Origin: Crocinitomicaceae bacterium
GTDB taxonomy: Bacteria; Bacteroidota; Bacteroidia; Flavobacteriales_D; Crocinitomicaceae
Length of the DNA: 64,000 nt
Direction: 5' to 3'
NCBI GenBank assembly: GCA_016709005.1
Contig: JADJEU010000006.1
Location: forward strand, 1-64,000
Shown: in pieces, positions 1 through 9,737 of the stretch
Position numbering within the stretch: position 1 is the stretch's first letter
How the letters are laid out: the number at the start of each line of letters is the position of its first letter
Program-made: the position numbers and the translations under genes
The notes under the pieces: generated by a model
What the model saw: the letters and a program-made list of their open reading frames with translations, nothing else
The model's database searches: none
Told to the model about the DNA's origin: nothing

Positions 1-1204
1 ACAAGTCCAAGAAAAGAAAGTATTCACCGCGCTTTAAAATCTGAATTACAAGAAAAAATTTTAGGAATTCCGGCAACATATTGGATCAGGAACAATTTTG
101 TTTTGACGCGCGTTTTTATAAGATGCTGCATTACTATCAGTACTGATTCACAATCCAAATACATTGGATGTCACTTATCAAAGGCGAATCGTATTTTAGA
201 GGAACGCAGCGGCTGGAAATTGACCTGATGAGGATTTGTGCCTGAAAATTTTTGGTACTGAACCAAAATCTTAGGACGGTTATATATTTCCTCCCGGCGG
301 AGCCGAAGCCAATATTCAGGCACAATGGATTTACAGGAATTATTTTCAAGTTACAAAGAAAATGCCTCATTAAATGAAATTGCGCTGGTTTTCTCATCAC
401 AGTGCACTTATTCCGTTTAAAAGGAAGTAACCTTCTTGGCATTAAAGATATTTCTGTGCCGGTAACTGATAAAGAGGATGGAGTACAAAGTGACCTGTAA
501 TGCTAAACTGATGGCCGCAAATTCGTCAAGGGGTCAAATATCTGATTATACACTTGAGTATGGGAACAACCATATTTGGAAGTGTCGATGAACCGGCTCC
601 CTGATAAATCGTGAAACGAAACCATAACTCATTGATTTTATTCACGTCGATGCCGCTTTTTGGCGGTTATATATCCGTTCACTTCGATAAGACAGAGATC
701 TGACTCTTTAAAAATCCTTAAATCACTTCCATCACAATCGGAAGGTCCAAAATGTCACAGGCGCCTTACGGAACCGGAATATTTCTCTGTCAGAAAAAGT
801 TGATCGAAGATACGCCCAAACAGTAGAAGCATCCTATGTTCAGGGGACCGATTTACACTTTGTGCGGCAGCCGTTCAGGCGCTAATGCAATTGCTGTTTG
901 GATGATTCTGATCATGGTTTGGATCAGACGGATGGGAAATATCAGATGCAAAATTTAATTGACAGGACAGACCATATTTGTGATACATTAAATCTGACTG
1001 GAAATTAGTTATTACCGGAACCCTAACATGAATATCATCACGATGAAGGCTGCGCATATTCCAAAATCCATTGCAGAAAATACCATTTTGTTGCAGATGA
1101 TTTCCGCAATCCAAACATGGTGGAAAATTGTGACCATGATGCATGTTGGAAAAAGTTTGATTGATGAGTTTTTGCTGGATTTGCATCAGAGTCGGTTGAG
1201 GTAA
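1..1204 (+). pseudogene. PLP-dependent (group II) amino-acid decarboxylase, heavily frameshifted, 5' end off window
   Basis: No single long frame survives, but translating across frames gives the landmarks of a pyridoxal-phosphate decarboxylase of the tyrosine/histidine/glutamate decarboxylase superfamily. In order they are: an N-terminal EKILGIPATYW segment near 50-90, GGAEANIQAQWIYRNYF near 296-345, a HVDAAFGGYIYPF segment near 645-680, the Schiff-base region DGHKMSQAPYGTGIFLC near 745-790 with its lysine, then VQGTDYTLCGSRSGANAIAVWM near 840-905, and a tail ending at a TAA at 1202. The order and spacing match the family, so the gene is nearly complete; its start probably lies left of position 1. 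About one frame change per 100 bp, with few substitutions at conserved positions, argues for sequence error at a contig end rather than ancient decay, but this cannot be settled here. The substrate is not determinable. Confidence 0.75.
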
Positions 1205-1242
1205 AAAATTGCATTAACGCAATAACATACCTACACCAGCGA

Positions 1243-1700
1243 ACCGTCATTCCGACGAAACGAGGTCGGTTTATCGGGCGAGAGCCGAGGAATCGCGGAG
1301 GTTAACGTTCGATGTTAATGCGGGAAAAACCACCTCATAATTACGCATTTGCCTCCTTTCTTAACTTCTCCACTTTTTGTCTGAAAAAAAAGTAAGCAAA
1401 TTACAAGGCTACAAAACGCTCCGAGCGAAAAATATTCTCGCAATAGCAAAGTTCGGCCGGTGATCTCCGAAAAACTACCTTTTTGTTTTAATTGCATCTA
1501 TATTCAACGGAGCTTCCCGGTCCCACCAAGCAATTGCTTGAATTTTCTTGTCACGTTTTGATGCCCGGTCGAACTGCTCGTAAACTTCAATGTTCGTCAC
1601 CAACATTCCAAATTTGTCACTTCTCATTGTCACGTTTTGATGCCGGTCAAGATCTCCGAAAAACTCCAAATTCGTCTCTCGTCATTCCACACTCGTGACC
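1243..1700. repeat. Dispersed repeat family A, copy 1
   Basis: This gene-free stretch is closely similar, in the same orientation, to 5277-5650. Shared landmarks in order are ACCGTCATTCCGA, GGGCGAGAGCCGAG, GAGGTTAACG, an AAAAAAGTAAGCAAA segment, ACAAAACGCTC, GCGGCCGG-TGATCTCCGA and TGTCACGTTTTGATGCCCGG. The last motif recurs again within this copy near 1627. Short ORFs over it on both strands are not shared between the copies in a common frame, so I do not call genes. It separates the decarboxylase from the queD-hemN-rsgA run. Confidence 0.75.
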
Positions 1701-1838
1701 TATCATTTTCAAGTTTTGTCGTCCGATCAAAAATCTCTTAAATATCAATGCATTTTAACTTCGATATTCAGTTAATCCCCGTTCTATTCGTTATTCAACT
1801 TCAAAACTCTGCAAAGCCCATAAATATCCAGATTTCAC

Positions 1839-1846
1839 TACCTTTG
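1839..1846 (+). promoter_or_regulatory. Putative Bacteroidota -7 box (TACCTTTG)
   Basis: TACCTTTG fits the Bacteroidota sigma-A -7 consensus TAnnTTTG. It lies about 13 bp before the first ATG of the queD-like gene. No convincing -33 TTG is visible, so this rests on the -7 match and position only. Confidence 0.35.
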
Positions 1847-1859
1847 CATCAAATAATCT

Positions 1860-2296
1860 ATGAACCTCAGGGAACTAAAATATTTGACTTTGAACGGCGC
1901 ATGCCCTTGGGGATATGATGGCAAGTGCAAAGACATTCACGGACATTCTACAAATTAACCGTTTCTATTTCGGGGATCTGATTGGATCCAAACGATGAAA
2001 TACGGAATGATCATTGACTTCAGTGATTTGAAAGCCATTGTAAAACGCATATTGTAGATGTGTTTTGATCATTGCCTTTTGGTGAACGGAAAATACGCCG
2101 CATAAAATACGCTCGAAGTTGAAAATGGTTTCTAAAAATCATGTTTACGATTATCAGCCAACCTGTTGAAAACATGTTAGCCGATATGGTAAACCGTCTT
2201 TTAAAATATTTGCCTGCCAGCAGCGAAAACTGAAACGTGCTGTTTTGAAGAAACCGCCACCAGCTTTGCTGAATGGTTGCTGATGATAACAACTAA
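1860..2296 (+). pseudogene. queD: 6-pyruvoyl-tetrahydropterin synthase / QueD-like, frameshifted
   Basis: Across three frames the segment reads as a 6-carboxy-5,6,7,8-tetrahydropterin synthase family protein: GYDGKCKDIHGHSYKLTVSI near 1912-1975 (HGH zinc-ligand motif after the catalytic Cys), then GDLIGDPNDEKYGMIIDFSDLK near 1975-2035, a VFDHCLL segment near 2060-2085, and a C-terminal TSFAEWLL near 2260-2285. Length of about 140 codons is normal for the family. QueD makes the pterin precursor of queuosine from dihydroneopterin triphosphate; the family also contains biopterin enzymes, so the symbol is tentative. It ends immediately before hemN, so the two were probably co-transcribed. At least four frame changes are needed to read through. 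Confidence 0.65.
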
Positions 2297-2298
2297 CC

Positions 2299-3640
2299 AT
2301 GTCTGATTCACTCATTCAAAACACAATATTCCAGGACCACGATACACGAGTTATCCAACCATTCCGTTTTGGGATGAAAAGGGGAATCTCTTTGAAGACT
2401 GGAAAAACTTTTGTGCGTGCTTTTAATGAAAGCAACAAACAAAGGAATTTCACTTTACATTCATTTACCTTTTGCGAAAATCTCTGTACGTTTTGCGGCT
2501 GTCACAAACGCATCACCAAACGTCATGATGTTGAAGAACCTTATCTGAAAACCGTTTTGAAAGAATGGGATTTGTATTGTGATTTACTTCCAACAAAACC
2601 AAAAATCAGAGAGCTTCATTTAGGTGGAGGAACTCCTACTTTTTTCAGTCCCGATCATTTGCGTGAATTGATTGAAGGCATTTCCAAACGGCTGATAAAA
2701 CACCGATTACGAATTCAGTTTTGAAGCACATCCCAATCATACCAACAGAGGACACTTGCAGACTCTGTTTGATTTAGGATTCAGAAGAAGTAGTTTTGAC
2801 GTACAGGATTATGATTTGAAAGTTCAAAAAAACAATCAATCGCATTCAGCCTTTGAAACGTGAAAGAAGTAACCGATGCATCCGTGAAATTGGATATACT
2901 TCTGTGAGTCACGATTTGGTTTTTGGTTTGCCTTTTCAAACCAAAGAAAGCATCATCAACACATTGAAAAAAAAATCACTCAAACCTGATCGCATTGCTT
3001 TTTACAGTTACGCACGTTCCATGGATTAAAGGAGTAGGTCAGCGCGGGTCTGATGAAAACGATTTGCCAAAGAAGTGAAAAGAGAATCTCTACGAAACCG
3101 GGCAAAAAATGCTGGGCGATTTAGGTTATTTTGAAATTGGAATGGATCATTTGCTTTTAAATCGATTCCATGTATAAAGCCGTAAAGAAAAACGCTTCAC
3201 CGCAATTTCATGGTGATACTAAGGGCAAAACAAAGTTGATGATTGGATTAGGCATGAGTTCTATTTCTGATTCGTGGTACAGTTTTGCGCAAAATGTAAA
3301 AACGGTAGAAGAATATCAGGATGTCGTCAATCAGGGAATCATTCCCATTTTTAGAGGACATCTTTTATCAGATGAAGATTTAATTATTCGTGAGCATATA
3401 TTAAACATCATGTGTCATTTTGAAACGAGCTGGAAAGAAGACCGTTTGAAATTTCCAGAGTTAAATGAATGTTTGGAGCGATTAAAAGAAATGGAACAAG
3501 ATGGTTTGGTTTCACTCACTGAAAATGGATTATCTGTACTAGAAAAAGCAAGACCATTTGTACGCAATATTTGTATGGCTTTTGATTTGAGATTGATTCG
3601 CAACAAACCAACTACGCGTATTTTTTCGATGACGATTTGA
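2299..3640 (+). pseudogene. hemN: Oxygen-independent coproporphyrinogen III oxidase (HemN-type radical SAM), frameshifted
   Basis: The start is the ATG at 2299. The reading frame shifts several times, but the product is clear: the radical-SAM cluster motif CENLCTFCGCHK (2479-2514) with CxxxCxxC spacing plus the extra Cys typical of HemN, the glycine-rich LHLGGGTPTFFSP SAM-binding strand, FEAHPNHTNRGHLQTLFDLGF, DLVFGLPFQTKESI, IAFYSYAHVPW, and a C-terminal HemN domain intact from 3170 to 3640 (156 codons in one frame). It converts coproporphyrinogen III to protoporphyrinogen IX without oxygen. Total length of about 447 codons matches HemN. Frame changes occur near 2340, 2705, 2830, 2975, 3050 and 3160. 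Gene order queD-hemN-rsgA is all plus strand and tight. Confidence 0.8.
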
Positions 3641-3703
3641 TTTTAAGGCAGTAAATTACACTCAATCTGTCAAAAGCTGTATCATGATAAATGAAAAACA
3701 GAT

Positions 3704-4763
3704 ATGAAATTAGAAGATTTAGACATACCGATGCCTTGAAAATTTCAGACGTGAAAACAAACTTCAGGATTTTGATATTGGAAGAATAGTTGCTGAGCAT
3801 AAAGAAAGATGCATTGTCAAAAACGGAGCATGGCGATTACGAAGCGAGATAACTGGTAATTTACGATTCTCAGCAAAGGTCGTGAGGATTTTCCGGCGCT
3901 GGGTGATTGCGTTGCCATAACTCTCTACGATCCTGATTTTTCGATTATTCATAAAGTACTGCCTCGTTGTTCAACCGTTGCACGACAAGCTGTTGGTCAC
4001 TTTGGTGAAATCCAAATCATCGCTACAAACATTGACTACGCGCTTTTGGTGCAAGCTGCTGACAGAGATTTTAATATCAACCGGCTTGAACGTTATTTAA
4101 CCATCTGTTATTCTTCCAATGTCAACCCAATCATTGTACTTACCAAAACAGATTTAATAAAGATGATCTGAAAGATGACATTGTTGCACGCATTCGTCAA
4201 CGTATAAAAAACATTCCTGTTTTTACTATCAGCAATGAGACGCAAGCGGGCTATGAAGACTTGAAAAAAATGATTCAAAAGGGCAAGACTTTTTGTTTTC
4301 TGGGTTCTTCAGGAGTTGGAAAATCCAGCTTGTTGAATAACCTCGCCGGAAGAAATCTGATGAAAACAATACAATCGGTTCCAGCACAAATAAAGGCAGG
4401 CATGTTACCAGTCACCGCGAATTAATTGTACTGGAAAATGGAGGAATATTGATTGATAATCCCGGCATGCGCGAAGTTGGATGCGTAGACGCTGCACAAG
4501 GATTGGAAACTACTTTTGATTTGATTTTTGATCTTTCCAAAAATTGCAAATTCAAGGATTGCAAGCATACCTCTGAAATTGGATGCGCAGTGCTTCAGGC
4601 AGTGGACGAAGGAAATTTAGATGCAGCCTTGTATGAGAATTATATGAAAATGGGAGAAAAAAAGCATTTTGAATCAACCGTAGCTGAGCGACGCAAAAAA
4701 GACAAGAGCTTTGGCAACATGGTGAAGGATTATAAAAACCTGAAGAAAAACAACAGAGAATAA
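3704..4763 (+). pseudogene. rsgA: Small-ribosomal-subunit biogenesis GTPase RsgA, frameshifted
   Basis: Read across frames from the ATG at 3704, this is a circularly permuted GTPase of the RsgA/YjeQ family. An N-terminal OB-fold segment (RIVAEHKERCIVK...GDYEARITG) is followed by the G4 motif LTKTDL, then P-loop G1 GSSGVGKSSLLN (4306-4341), G3 DNPGMRE (4458-4478), and the C-terminal zinc motif CKFKDCKHTSEIGC. RsgA assists late 30S maturation and is normally 300-350 aa, as here. The last 104 codons are uninterrupted. Frame breaks lie near 3740, 3830, 4160 and 4360. Loss of rsgA slows growth in most bacteria, which makes true degradation less likely than sequence error. Confidence 0.8.
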
Positions 4764-4873
4764 TCTTTTCCCTTTACATAAACAGAACATTCATCCTTCA
4801 CCCAAAAAATTCATCAATTAACACTATCGTAGAAACATCAAAACCATCACCAAAATCCTAAAATTGAAACACG

Positions 4874-5190
4874 ATGAATAAAGATTTAATTCTGAGAGAA
4901 AAGTTAGCCTTGCAACGAACTGTGTTGGCAAATCAATCTACCTTTTATAGCATTCTTACGCACTGGCCATGTATTTTTAGTGGCGGGTTTAACCATCAAC
5001 AATTTATTAGACTTGAACAACAGCCCCATCATTCAATATGTTTTATTGGTATTTCTATTTTACTTGTTTGCATTGGCTTCTGGAATTTTCGAATTCAAAA
5101 TATCAAAATCACCGAAAGTGAAAACACATTGGTGATTATAAAGATGATTTGAAAAACAAGCCGCAAAAAGAGTTAGAATTATTAAAGTGA
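4874..5190 (+). pseudogene. DUF202 family small membrane protein, frameshifted
   Basis: The first residues, MNKDLILREKLALQRTVLANQSTF, carry the DUF202 signature (REKLAxxRTxLANxRTFLA). Shifting frame after the first ~75 bp restores the rest of the family pattern, LRTAMYFLVAGLTI, followed by a second hydrophobic segment (IQYVLLVFLFYLFALASGIF) and a charged C-terminus ending NKPQKELELLK with stop at 5188. About 105 residues with two or three membrane segments is normal for this family, whose function is not established. Two frame changes are needed. Confidence 0.65.
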
Positions 5191-5199
5191 TTTAAAAAT

Positions 5200-5258
5200 C
5201 GGCACTTGGCCTTCCCCCTCCTGGAGCGCCTGCTCTGACTTGTCGGAGGGGACCGAGG
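5200..5258. repeat. Palindromic repeat family B (CCTCGGTCC type), copy 1
   Basis: It begins CGGCACTTGGCCTTCCCCCT and ends GGAGGGGACCGAGG, so its ends can pair (CCTTCCCCCTC with GGAGGGGACCGAGG). The same start and end motifs recur at 5656-5690, and the reverse complement CCTCGGTCC is also the start of the inverted repeats inside leuS. Confidence 0.6.
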
Positions 5259-5276
5259 AGAAAACCGCCCCTGCGG

Positions 5277-5650
5277 ACCGTCATTCCGAAGAAACGAGTC
5301 CGGTTTTATCCGGGCGAGAGCCGAGAATCGCGTGAGGTTAACGCTCAATCGTTCTTCGGAAAAACGACTTCACTAATTTCACCCATTCGTTTCCCTTTCG
5401 TTTCTCACTTTTGTCTTGAAACAAAAAAGTAAGCAAAAAAATTCAAGGCGTACAAAACGCTCTAGCGCAAATTCTCATAAAGGTCAAGTGCGGCCGGATG
5501 ATCTCCGACTAACTTTTTTTATTAATTGATTAACATTTTCTTCGAGCTATCCCGTCTTACTAGACCTTTATTTCGAATTCACTTGTCACGTTTTGATGCC
5601 CGGGCAAACATCTCGTAAACCTCAACGTGTCATTCAACACTCCCGATCAA
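5277..5650. repeat. Dispersed repeat family A, copy 2
   Basis: Second copy of the element at 1243-1700, same orientation, with the same ordered landmarks (ACCGTCATTCCGA, GGGCGAGAGCCGAG, AAAAAAGTAAGCAAA, ACAAAACGCTC, GCGGCCGGATGATCTCCGA, TGTCACGTTTTGATGCCCGG). Together with the family B repeats either side it fills the 790 bp between the DUF202 gene and the ATPase fragment; no gene is seen in that gap apart from the possible 3' end mentioned under the ATPase. Confidence 0.75.
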
Positions 5651-5655
5651 ACACT

Positions 5656-5690
5656 CGGCACGTGGCCTTCCCCCTCAATGAGGACCGAGG
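5656..5690. repeat. Palindromic repeat family B, copy 2 (short)
   Basis: CGGCACGTGGCCTTCCCCCT followed by CAATGAGGACCGAGG. It matches the two ends of 5200-5258 with the middle missing: one substitution in the first 20 bases, then the shared GGACCGAGG end. Confidence 0.55.
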
Positions 5691-5979
5691 GGAGGTTAAC
5701 GTGCGATGAATTCGGATCCACCTCTCCCCTTCACTCTCACTGTCACACTCAAAACTCAATTTCAACCACTCCACTCCCAAAAAAAAATCACAAAAAAAAC
5801 CTCCATTCTACAACGCTTCACAAAGCAACACGACGTTGGGAAAATTGGGGCTCATTGCTAGGTGGGGGGAAATTGTAAATTTGGGAGAAGACGCGTGAGA
5901 ATGAGAATTGCCGATATTTAGTAAGTGGTTGGATGGAATCATTTAAAGACAAATTAGGGGATATTTTAAAAGACAAAAG

Positions 5980-6679
5980 ATGACACCAAAAGAATTACAA
6001 CATTTAAGAAACGCATTCGACTCTATTTTAAGAGCCGATTATATCACACTTGACCAAATTAATGAACTTGAAAACCTTGAGCATTATTTCGTTGATTTTT
6101 TTGGAATCATGCAAAGCCTTTTACAAAAACAGGACAATTTTATCGCCGGAAGACGTGGAACGGGAAAGACCACTAACTTATTAAGAGCCTACTATGAATG
6201 TCTTAAAACCATTTCTCCAAAACTGAAAGACAAACCTAATATCTTTGACAAGGAAAAAGTATTACCGATCTATGTTGATCTAAGTACTTGTAATGATTTA
6301 TTTGATACGGAAGATAATTTACAATTAATTGAAGTTCATTTTATCCGACAAACTATCAAGCACTCAAACGACAATTGGAATTAATGTTTGATGACAAGTT
6401 TCTGTTATTGTTCAAAAAGAAAATCCTGCCCTAGAAGATTTAGAATTCATCGAAAAAAGTCTTAGTCGAAGGTATTGCATTAAGGAATCAAAATTCAACA
6501 ACTATCTCTACCAAACAAACGGAAAGTGAAAATGTTGAAATTAACTCAAAATTAAGGTTGTCAGATCCAGAAATTGGCAGTAAAATGGGGGCAAATAGTT
6601 CGGTTGAAACGGGACAAACATATACACAATTACGTGGAATAAACGTTCAGATTTTCTTAACAAGGTCAATGATTGGATA
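5980..6679 (+). pseudogene. P-loop ATPase fragment, 3' end cut off by IS21-type element
   Basis: The ATG at 5980 overlaps a TGA (ATGA) closing an upstream frame that reads back over about 25 codons, ending MESFKDKLGDILKDKR. That suggests a translationally coupled partner now mostly lost. The protein has a Walker A motif, AGRRGTGKTTNLL (residues ~55-67), followed by the strand LPIYVDLSTCNDLF, as in large AAA/STAND-like P-loop ATPases found in defence and regulatory loci. A frame change near 6350 allows continuation through ELMFDDKFLLLFKKENPALEDLEFIEK to QDFLNKVNDWI, where the IS end begins. Only the N-terminal ~230 residues remain, so the effector or sensor part is unknown. Defence function is inference from the fold and the accessory context. 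Confidence 0.55.
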
Positions 6680-6793
6680 TTTCACTCAACCTGACCCACT
6701 TTTCCTCTAAATTGACCCCTCATTTCTTAGTTGCTTTTTTGCGGTCATTTTCTGTTTTAGTGGTTTATCAAATTTAGTTAATTTACTTCTCGT

Positions 6794-7530
6794 TTACGAG
6801 ATCTTCTTTAGTTGTCTTTTCTTACGCATAGATTCTCCTTTTAGTTCCAGGCGATGGCGTCGTGAACGATTCTGTCAGGAATCGCATCGGCAATAGTTTG
6901 TTCGCCGATTGCTTCGTGCCATTTGTTTACTGGTAGTTGCGAGGTCAGTAGCGTGGAGGCCTTGGCGTGGCGGTCTTCGATAATTTCCATTAAGGATGCG
7001 CGGCTTTGTGCGTCGAGGGGCTGGATTCCAAAGTCATCAATAATGAGCAGATCTTGCTTTTCTATTTTAGCAAGTTCCTTTAAGTATGACCCGTCAGCTT
7101 TTGCCATTTTCAGTTTTGCAAAAAGTTTAGTGCTGTGTTGATACAAGACTTTATATCCTTGCGAACACGCTTCGTGACCGACTGCTGATGCAAGAAAACT
7201 TTTTCCGATTCCTGTACTGCCTGTAATAATCAGGTTTTCTTTTTTCTTAATGAACTCACAATTTGCAACGCGCATGACTTGATTTTTGTTGAACCGATTG
7301 TCTTCAAAAGTGAGTTGCTCAATGGATGCCTTGTAGCGGAACTTTGCGTTGGAGATTGTGCGGCTAAGCTTTCAGGTTATAGCGTTCATCCATTCTGAGT
7401 CTACTAAAAAATGACACCAGCTCATCGGGTGTTAGCTTTTCGTTTTGTCTGTTTCAATATTTGTACGCAACGCTTTGAGCATGCCGTACAAATGCATTTG
7501 TCTTAATTTTTCTAATGATGATTCATTCAT
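6794..7530 (-). pseudogene. istB: IS21 helper ATPase IstB, frameshifted
   Basis: DnaA/DnaC-like AAA+ ATPase that assists the IstA transposase. The start ATG is at 7530 (MNESSLEKLRQMHLYGMLKALRTNIE). A frame change near 7370 leads to the ATPase core, with Walker A GSTGIGKSFLASAVGHEA and Walker B LLIIDDFGIQPLD, then LLTSQLPVNKWHEAIGEQTIADAIPDRIVH. A second frame change near 6850 restores the usual IstB end HRLELKGESMRKKRQ. Length of about 245 aa is typical. It lies 22 bp downstream of istA, as in all IS21 elements. Confidence 0.8.
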
Positions 7531-7552
7531 GATATTTGTTTTTAATTATTTA

Positions 7553-8941
7553 CTACTGATAATAATCTTCTCCGCGGATATTCTCGTGCGAAGTGAACGG
7601 AAGTTCTTCTTGTGTATCATCTTCATCATACTGATCAAGGCCCCGCTGAAGAATAGTTTCTATGATATTGTAATGGTAAAGACCATAACTATGTGCGCGG
7701 TTACAAGCGCGGATAAGTCTTTGGTTACCGACCCGTTTTGCATAGTTTAAATTCCACGACAGGTTCGGTAAGCTTGTTCGGGATGAATTTTTTCAAGAGA
7801 ACTTGTGCAATATAGAACTCAACATCTGGGGATATTTCACGCGCTTGTTTTAAAAATAATCCGGTGACCAATCACTCACAAATTGATGTTGCGAGGCCAT
7901 GTGGGCGGGATCTGTTGTGTAATTGTGCGGGGACTTTACGCGAGGATGAGAGGCAATGAGTTCATGACGGTGATAGATTTCTACAAAAGATTTTGAGAAT
8001 AACAATCGTACCTTTTTACCAATGTAAGAATAAGGAACACTGTAATAATGTCTATCAGGTCCAAGGTGCACGTGACCGTTTTTCATCACGGTTAAATCCA
8101 ATTGCTTGCGCATCTCAAAACGCTTTTCTGGTAGCGGCTCCAGTGCAGGCTTTCCATTTCTTCGAACTGTTGCAAACGTGGTATGCCCTGCCTTTAAATG
8201 AACGTGCGTTGTGATCATAGAGAAAAAGGATAAATGGCTTTGTTGATCGATGAAACAGAGGTGTACTTGTCTTGACTGAGTCGTGTAAAAAATTCGGGTG
8301 TAAAACAATTTTCACTGCTCCTTCAACCAATGCTTTGTCCTTTGGTTTATATGCTCGTGCAGGAACAACAGCCATTGAATAATGATCTGCAAAACGTTCA
8401 AAGTTGGTATTGATTGTGGGTTCATACTTGCTACTTTTATCACTGCCGATTTGAGGTTGTCAGGAACAATTACCCTGGGCGAACCACCGAAAAAAATGAA
8501 GCGCGTTTCACAACAGCTTTATAAAGTCTTCAACAGTTTGTGATTCTACTGCTTCAACATAAGTGTGTTGACTTGCTCCAAGCACAGCTACAAAAACTTC
8601 AAGCATTATTATTTCAGCTGTTTGCGGATCTACGATGCTCAATTTCTCTCAGTAAAATCAACACACATTTTATCTCCTGCTTTATGATCCATGTGCATGG
8701 AAGGAGTAACTCGTCTTCGATAAGCTTTGAATAAATTATTAAAGTGTGTGGCTTTGTAACCATCAGGATTTTTATTAAAATATTCTTCCCACATCATATG
8801 AATGGTAACACCACGCTGCCGCAGCTTCTTTTCTGCGTATGGAAAAAACTCGTACAGTGTTTTTAGTTTCTCAGGTTGATCAACCGATCTCTTGCCAGTG
8901 CCCTGACAATGAAGCTTGATGATTTGTTTTAACTTGCTCAT
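7553..8941 (-). pseudogene. istA: IS21 transposase IstA, frameshifted
   Basis: The start ATG at 8941 gives MSKLKQIIKLHCQGTGKRS, an N-terminal helix-turn-helix. Next come a region reading MMWEEYFNKNPDGYKATHFNNLFKAYRR, then the integrase catalytic core across frame changes: MCVDFTGEKLSIVD (first Asp), FFGGSPRVIVPDNLKSAVIK (second Asp), KPKDKALVEGAVKI (Glu). The C-terminal part contains LPEKRFEMRKQLDLTVMKNGHVHLGPDRHYYSVPYSYIGKKVRLL. About 460 residues in total is slightly short of a full IstA. Breaks occur near 8640, 8500, 8300 and 7740. With frames this disrupted the copy as sequenced could not be mobile. Confidence 0.8.
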
Positions 8942-9139
8942 TTATTGTTTTGTTTGCCATGTTTAGTAGATTTAGCTTTGGATTCTTTTATCCAAAAGCC
9001 TAAAGAAACAGGGTTCTAAAAAACAGTATGACCGGCGACTTAATTTGAGGGGTCAATTTACACTGAAAAAAGTGGGGTCAGTTTCGAGTGAAAAGGTGGG
9101 GTCAGTTTGGAGTGAAAAAGGGGGGGTTTCAGTGAAATT

Positions 9140-9538
9140 TCCACCTACATTGCGTTACGGTCGATTATTGGTGGTAAGCGGCAGTATGCTAAAACAAATA
9201 AACAGCACATGGTTTCCAGAATGTTTGGTTATACAAGTCATAAGCATTTACCAAGCAGATTAAGCCCGTTAATAGAAGTATTATTCAAGAAATATTCTAA
9301 CAGATACCACATTGACAAAGTGTTGCAGCAGTTGGAGTTGAATTGGAATGTTATAACTTATTCAAACAATATCAGAGGTATGTATGTAGCGATGGAGCAT
9401 AAAATCAGTATTGAAGCCTTAGCATTGGCCGCAGAAACGAAAAAACAAAAGAACCGGATTATTGAGTTGAAAAATGCAAAAGCATTGGCAAAACAAAAGG
9501 CGTTGCAACAGCTTAATAAAGCACCTCAACTTAAATAA
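9140..9538 (+). pseudogene. 3' fragment of an unrecognised gene, truncated at its 5' end by the IS21 element
   Basis: An open frame runs straight out of the right IS end (STYIALRSIIGGKRQYAKTNKQH) to the stop at 9538, 132 residues with no break. An internal ATG at 9209 could start translation, but the upstream frame is clearly coding-like. The protein is basic, with a central YSNRYHIDKVLQQLELNWNVITYSNNIRGMYVAM and a Lys/Gln-rich coiled-coil tail. I do not recognise the family. It does not continue the ATPase on the left of the IS, so the IS is flanked by pieces of different genes. The terminase-like gene that follows suggests phage origin, but that is inference. Confidence 0.5.
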
Positions 9539-9737
9539 GTTCGAATAGCATGACAAATTTTTTAACGCAGATAGTACCGCAAGAACACTGCAACAAATAC
9601 AACCGGACTACCGCAGCTTAAATAATATATTTAATAAAGATCATTAATATAAATAATGAATAAAAATAGTGAGAGTTTACATTTTAAAAAATGAACTCTT
9701 AAACTGAAAAATTGAAGATTCAAAAATAAATTCGATA

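Larger units (their letters stand above)
6680..9139. mobile_element. IS21-family insertion sequence (istA/istB on minus strand)
   Basis: The element is defined by adjacent istA and istB frames and by related ends. The left end reads TTTCACTCAACCTGACCC, with ATTGACCCCTC inside. The right end, read inward on the minus strand, gives ATTTCACTGAAACCCCC, then two further CACTC-AAACTGACCCCA units and AATTGACCCCTC. Multiple subterminal TGACCCC units are typical of IS21 ends, where IstA binds. Both genes are interrupted by frameshifts. No clear target duplication can be read because the exact tips are uncertain and the flanks belong to different genes. Confidence 0.8.

Noticed and set aside
1475..1698. 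Short ORFs on both strands over the repeat (64 and 68 codons)
   Set aside because: They lie in dispersed repeat A, their frames are not kept in the second copy, and they resemble no protein.
9045..9263. ORF starting in the IS21 right end
   Set aside because: It translates the TGACCCC terminal repeats of the IS and ends inside another frame that is clearly better coding sequence.
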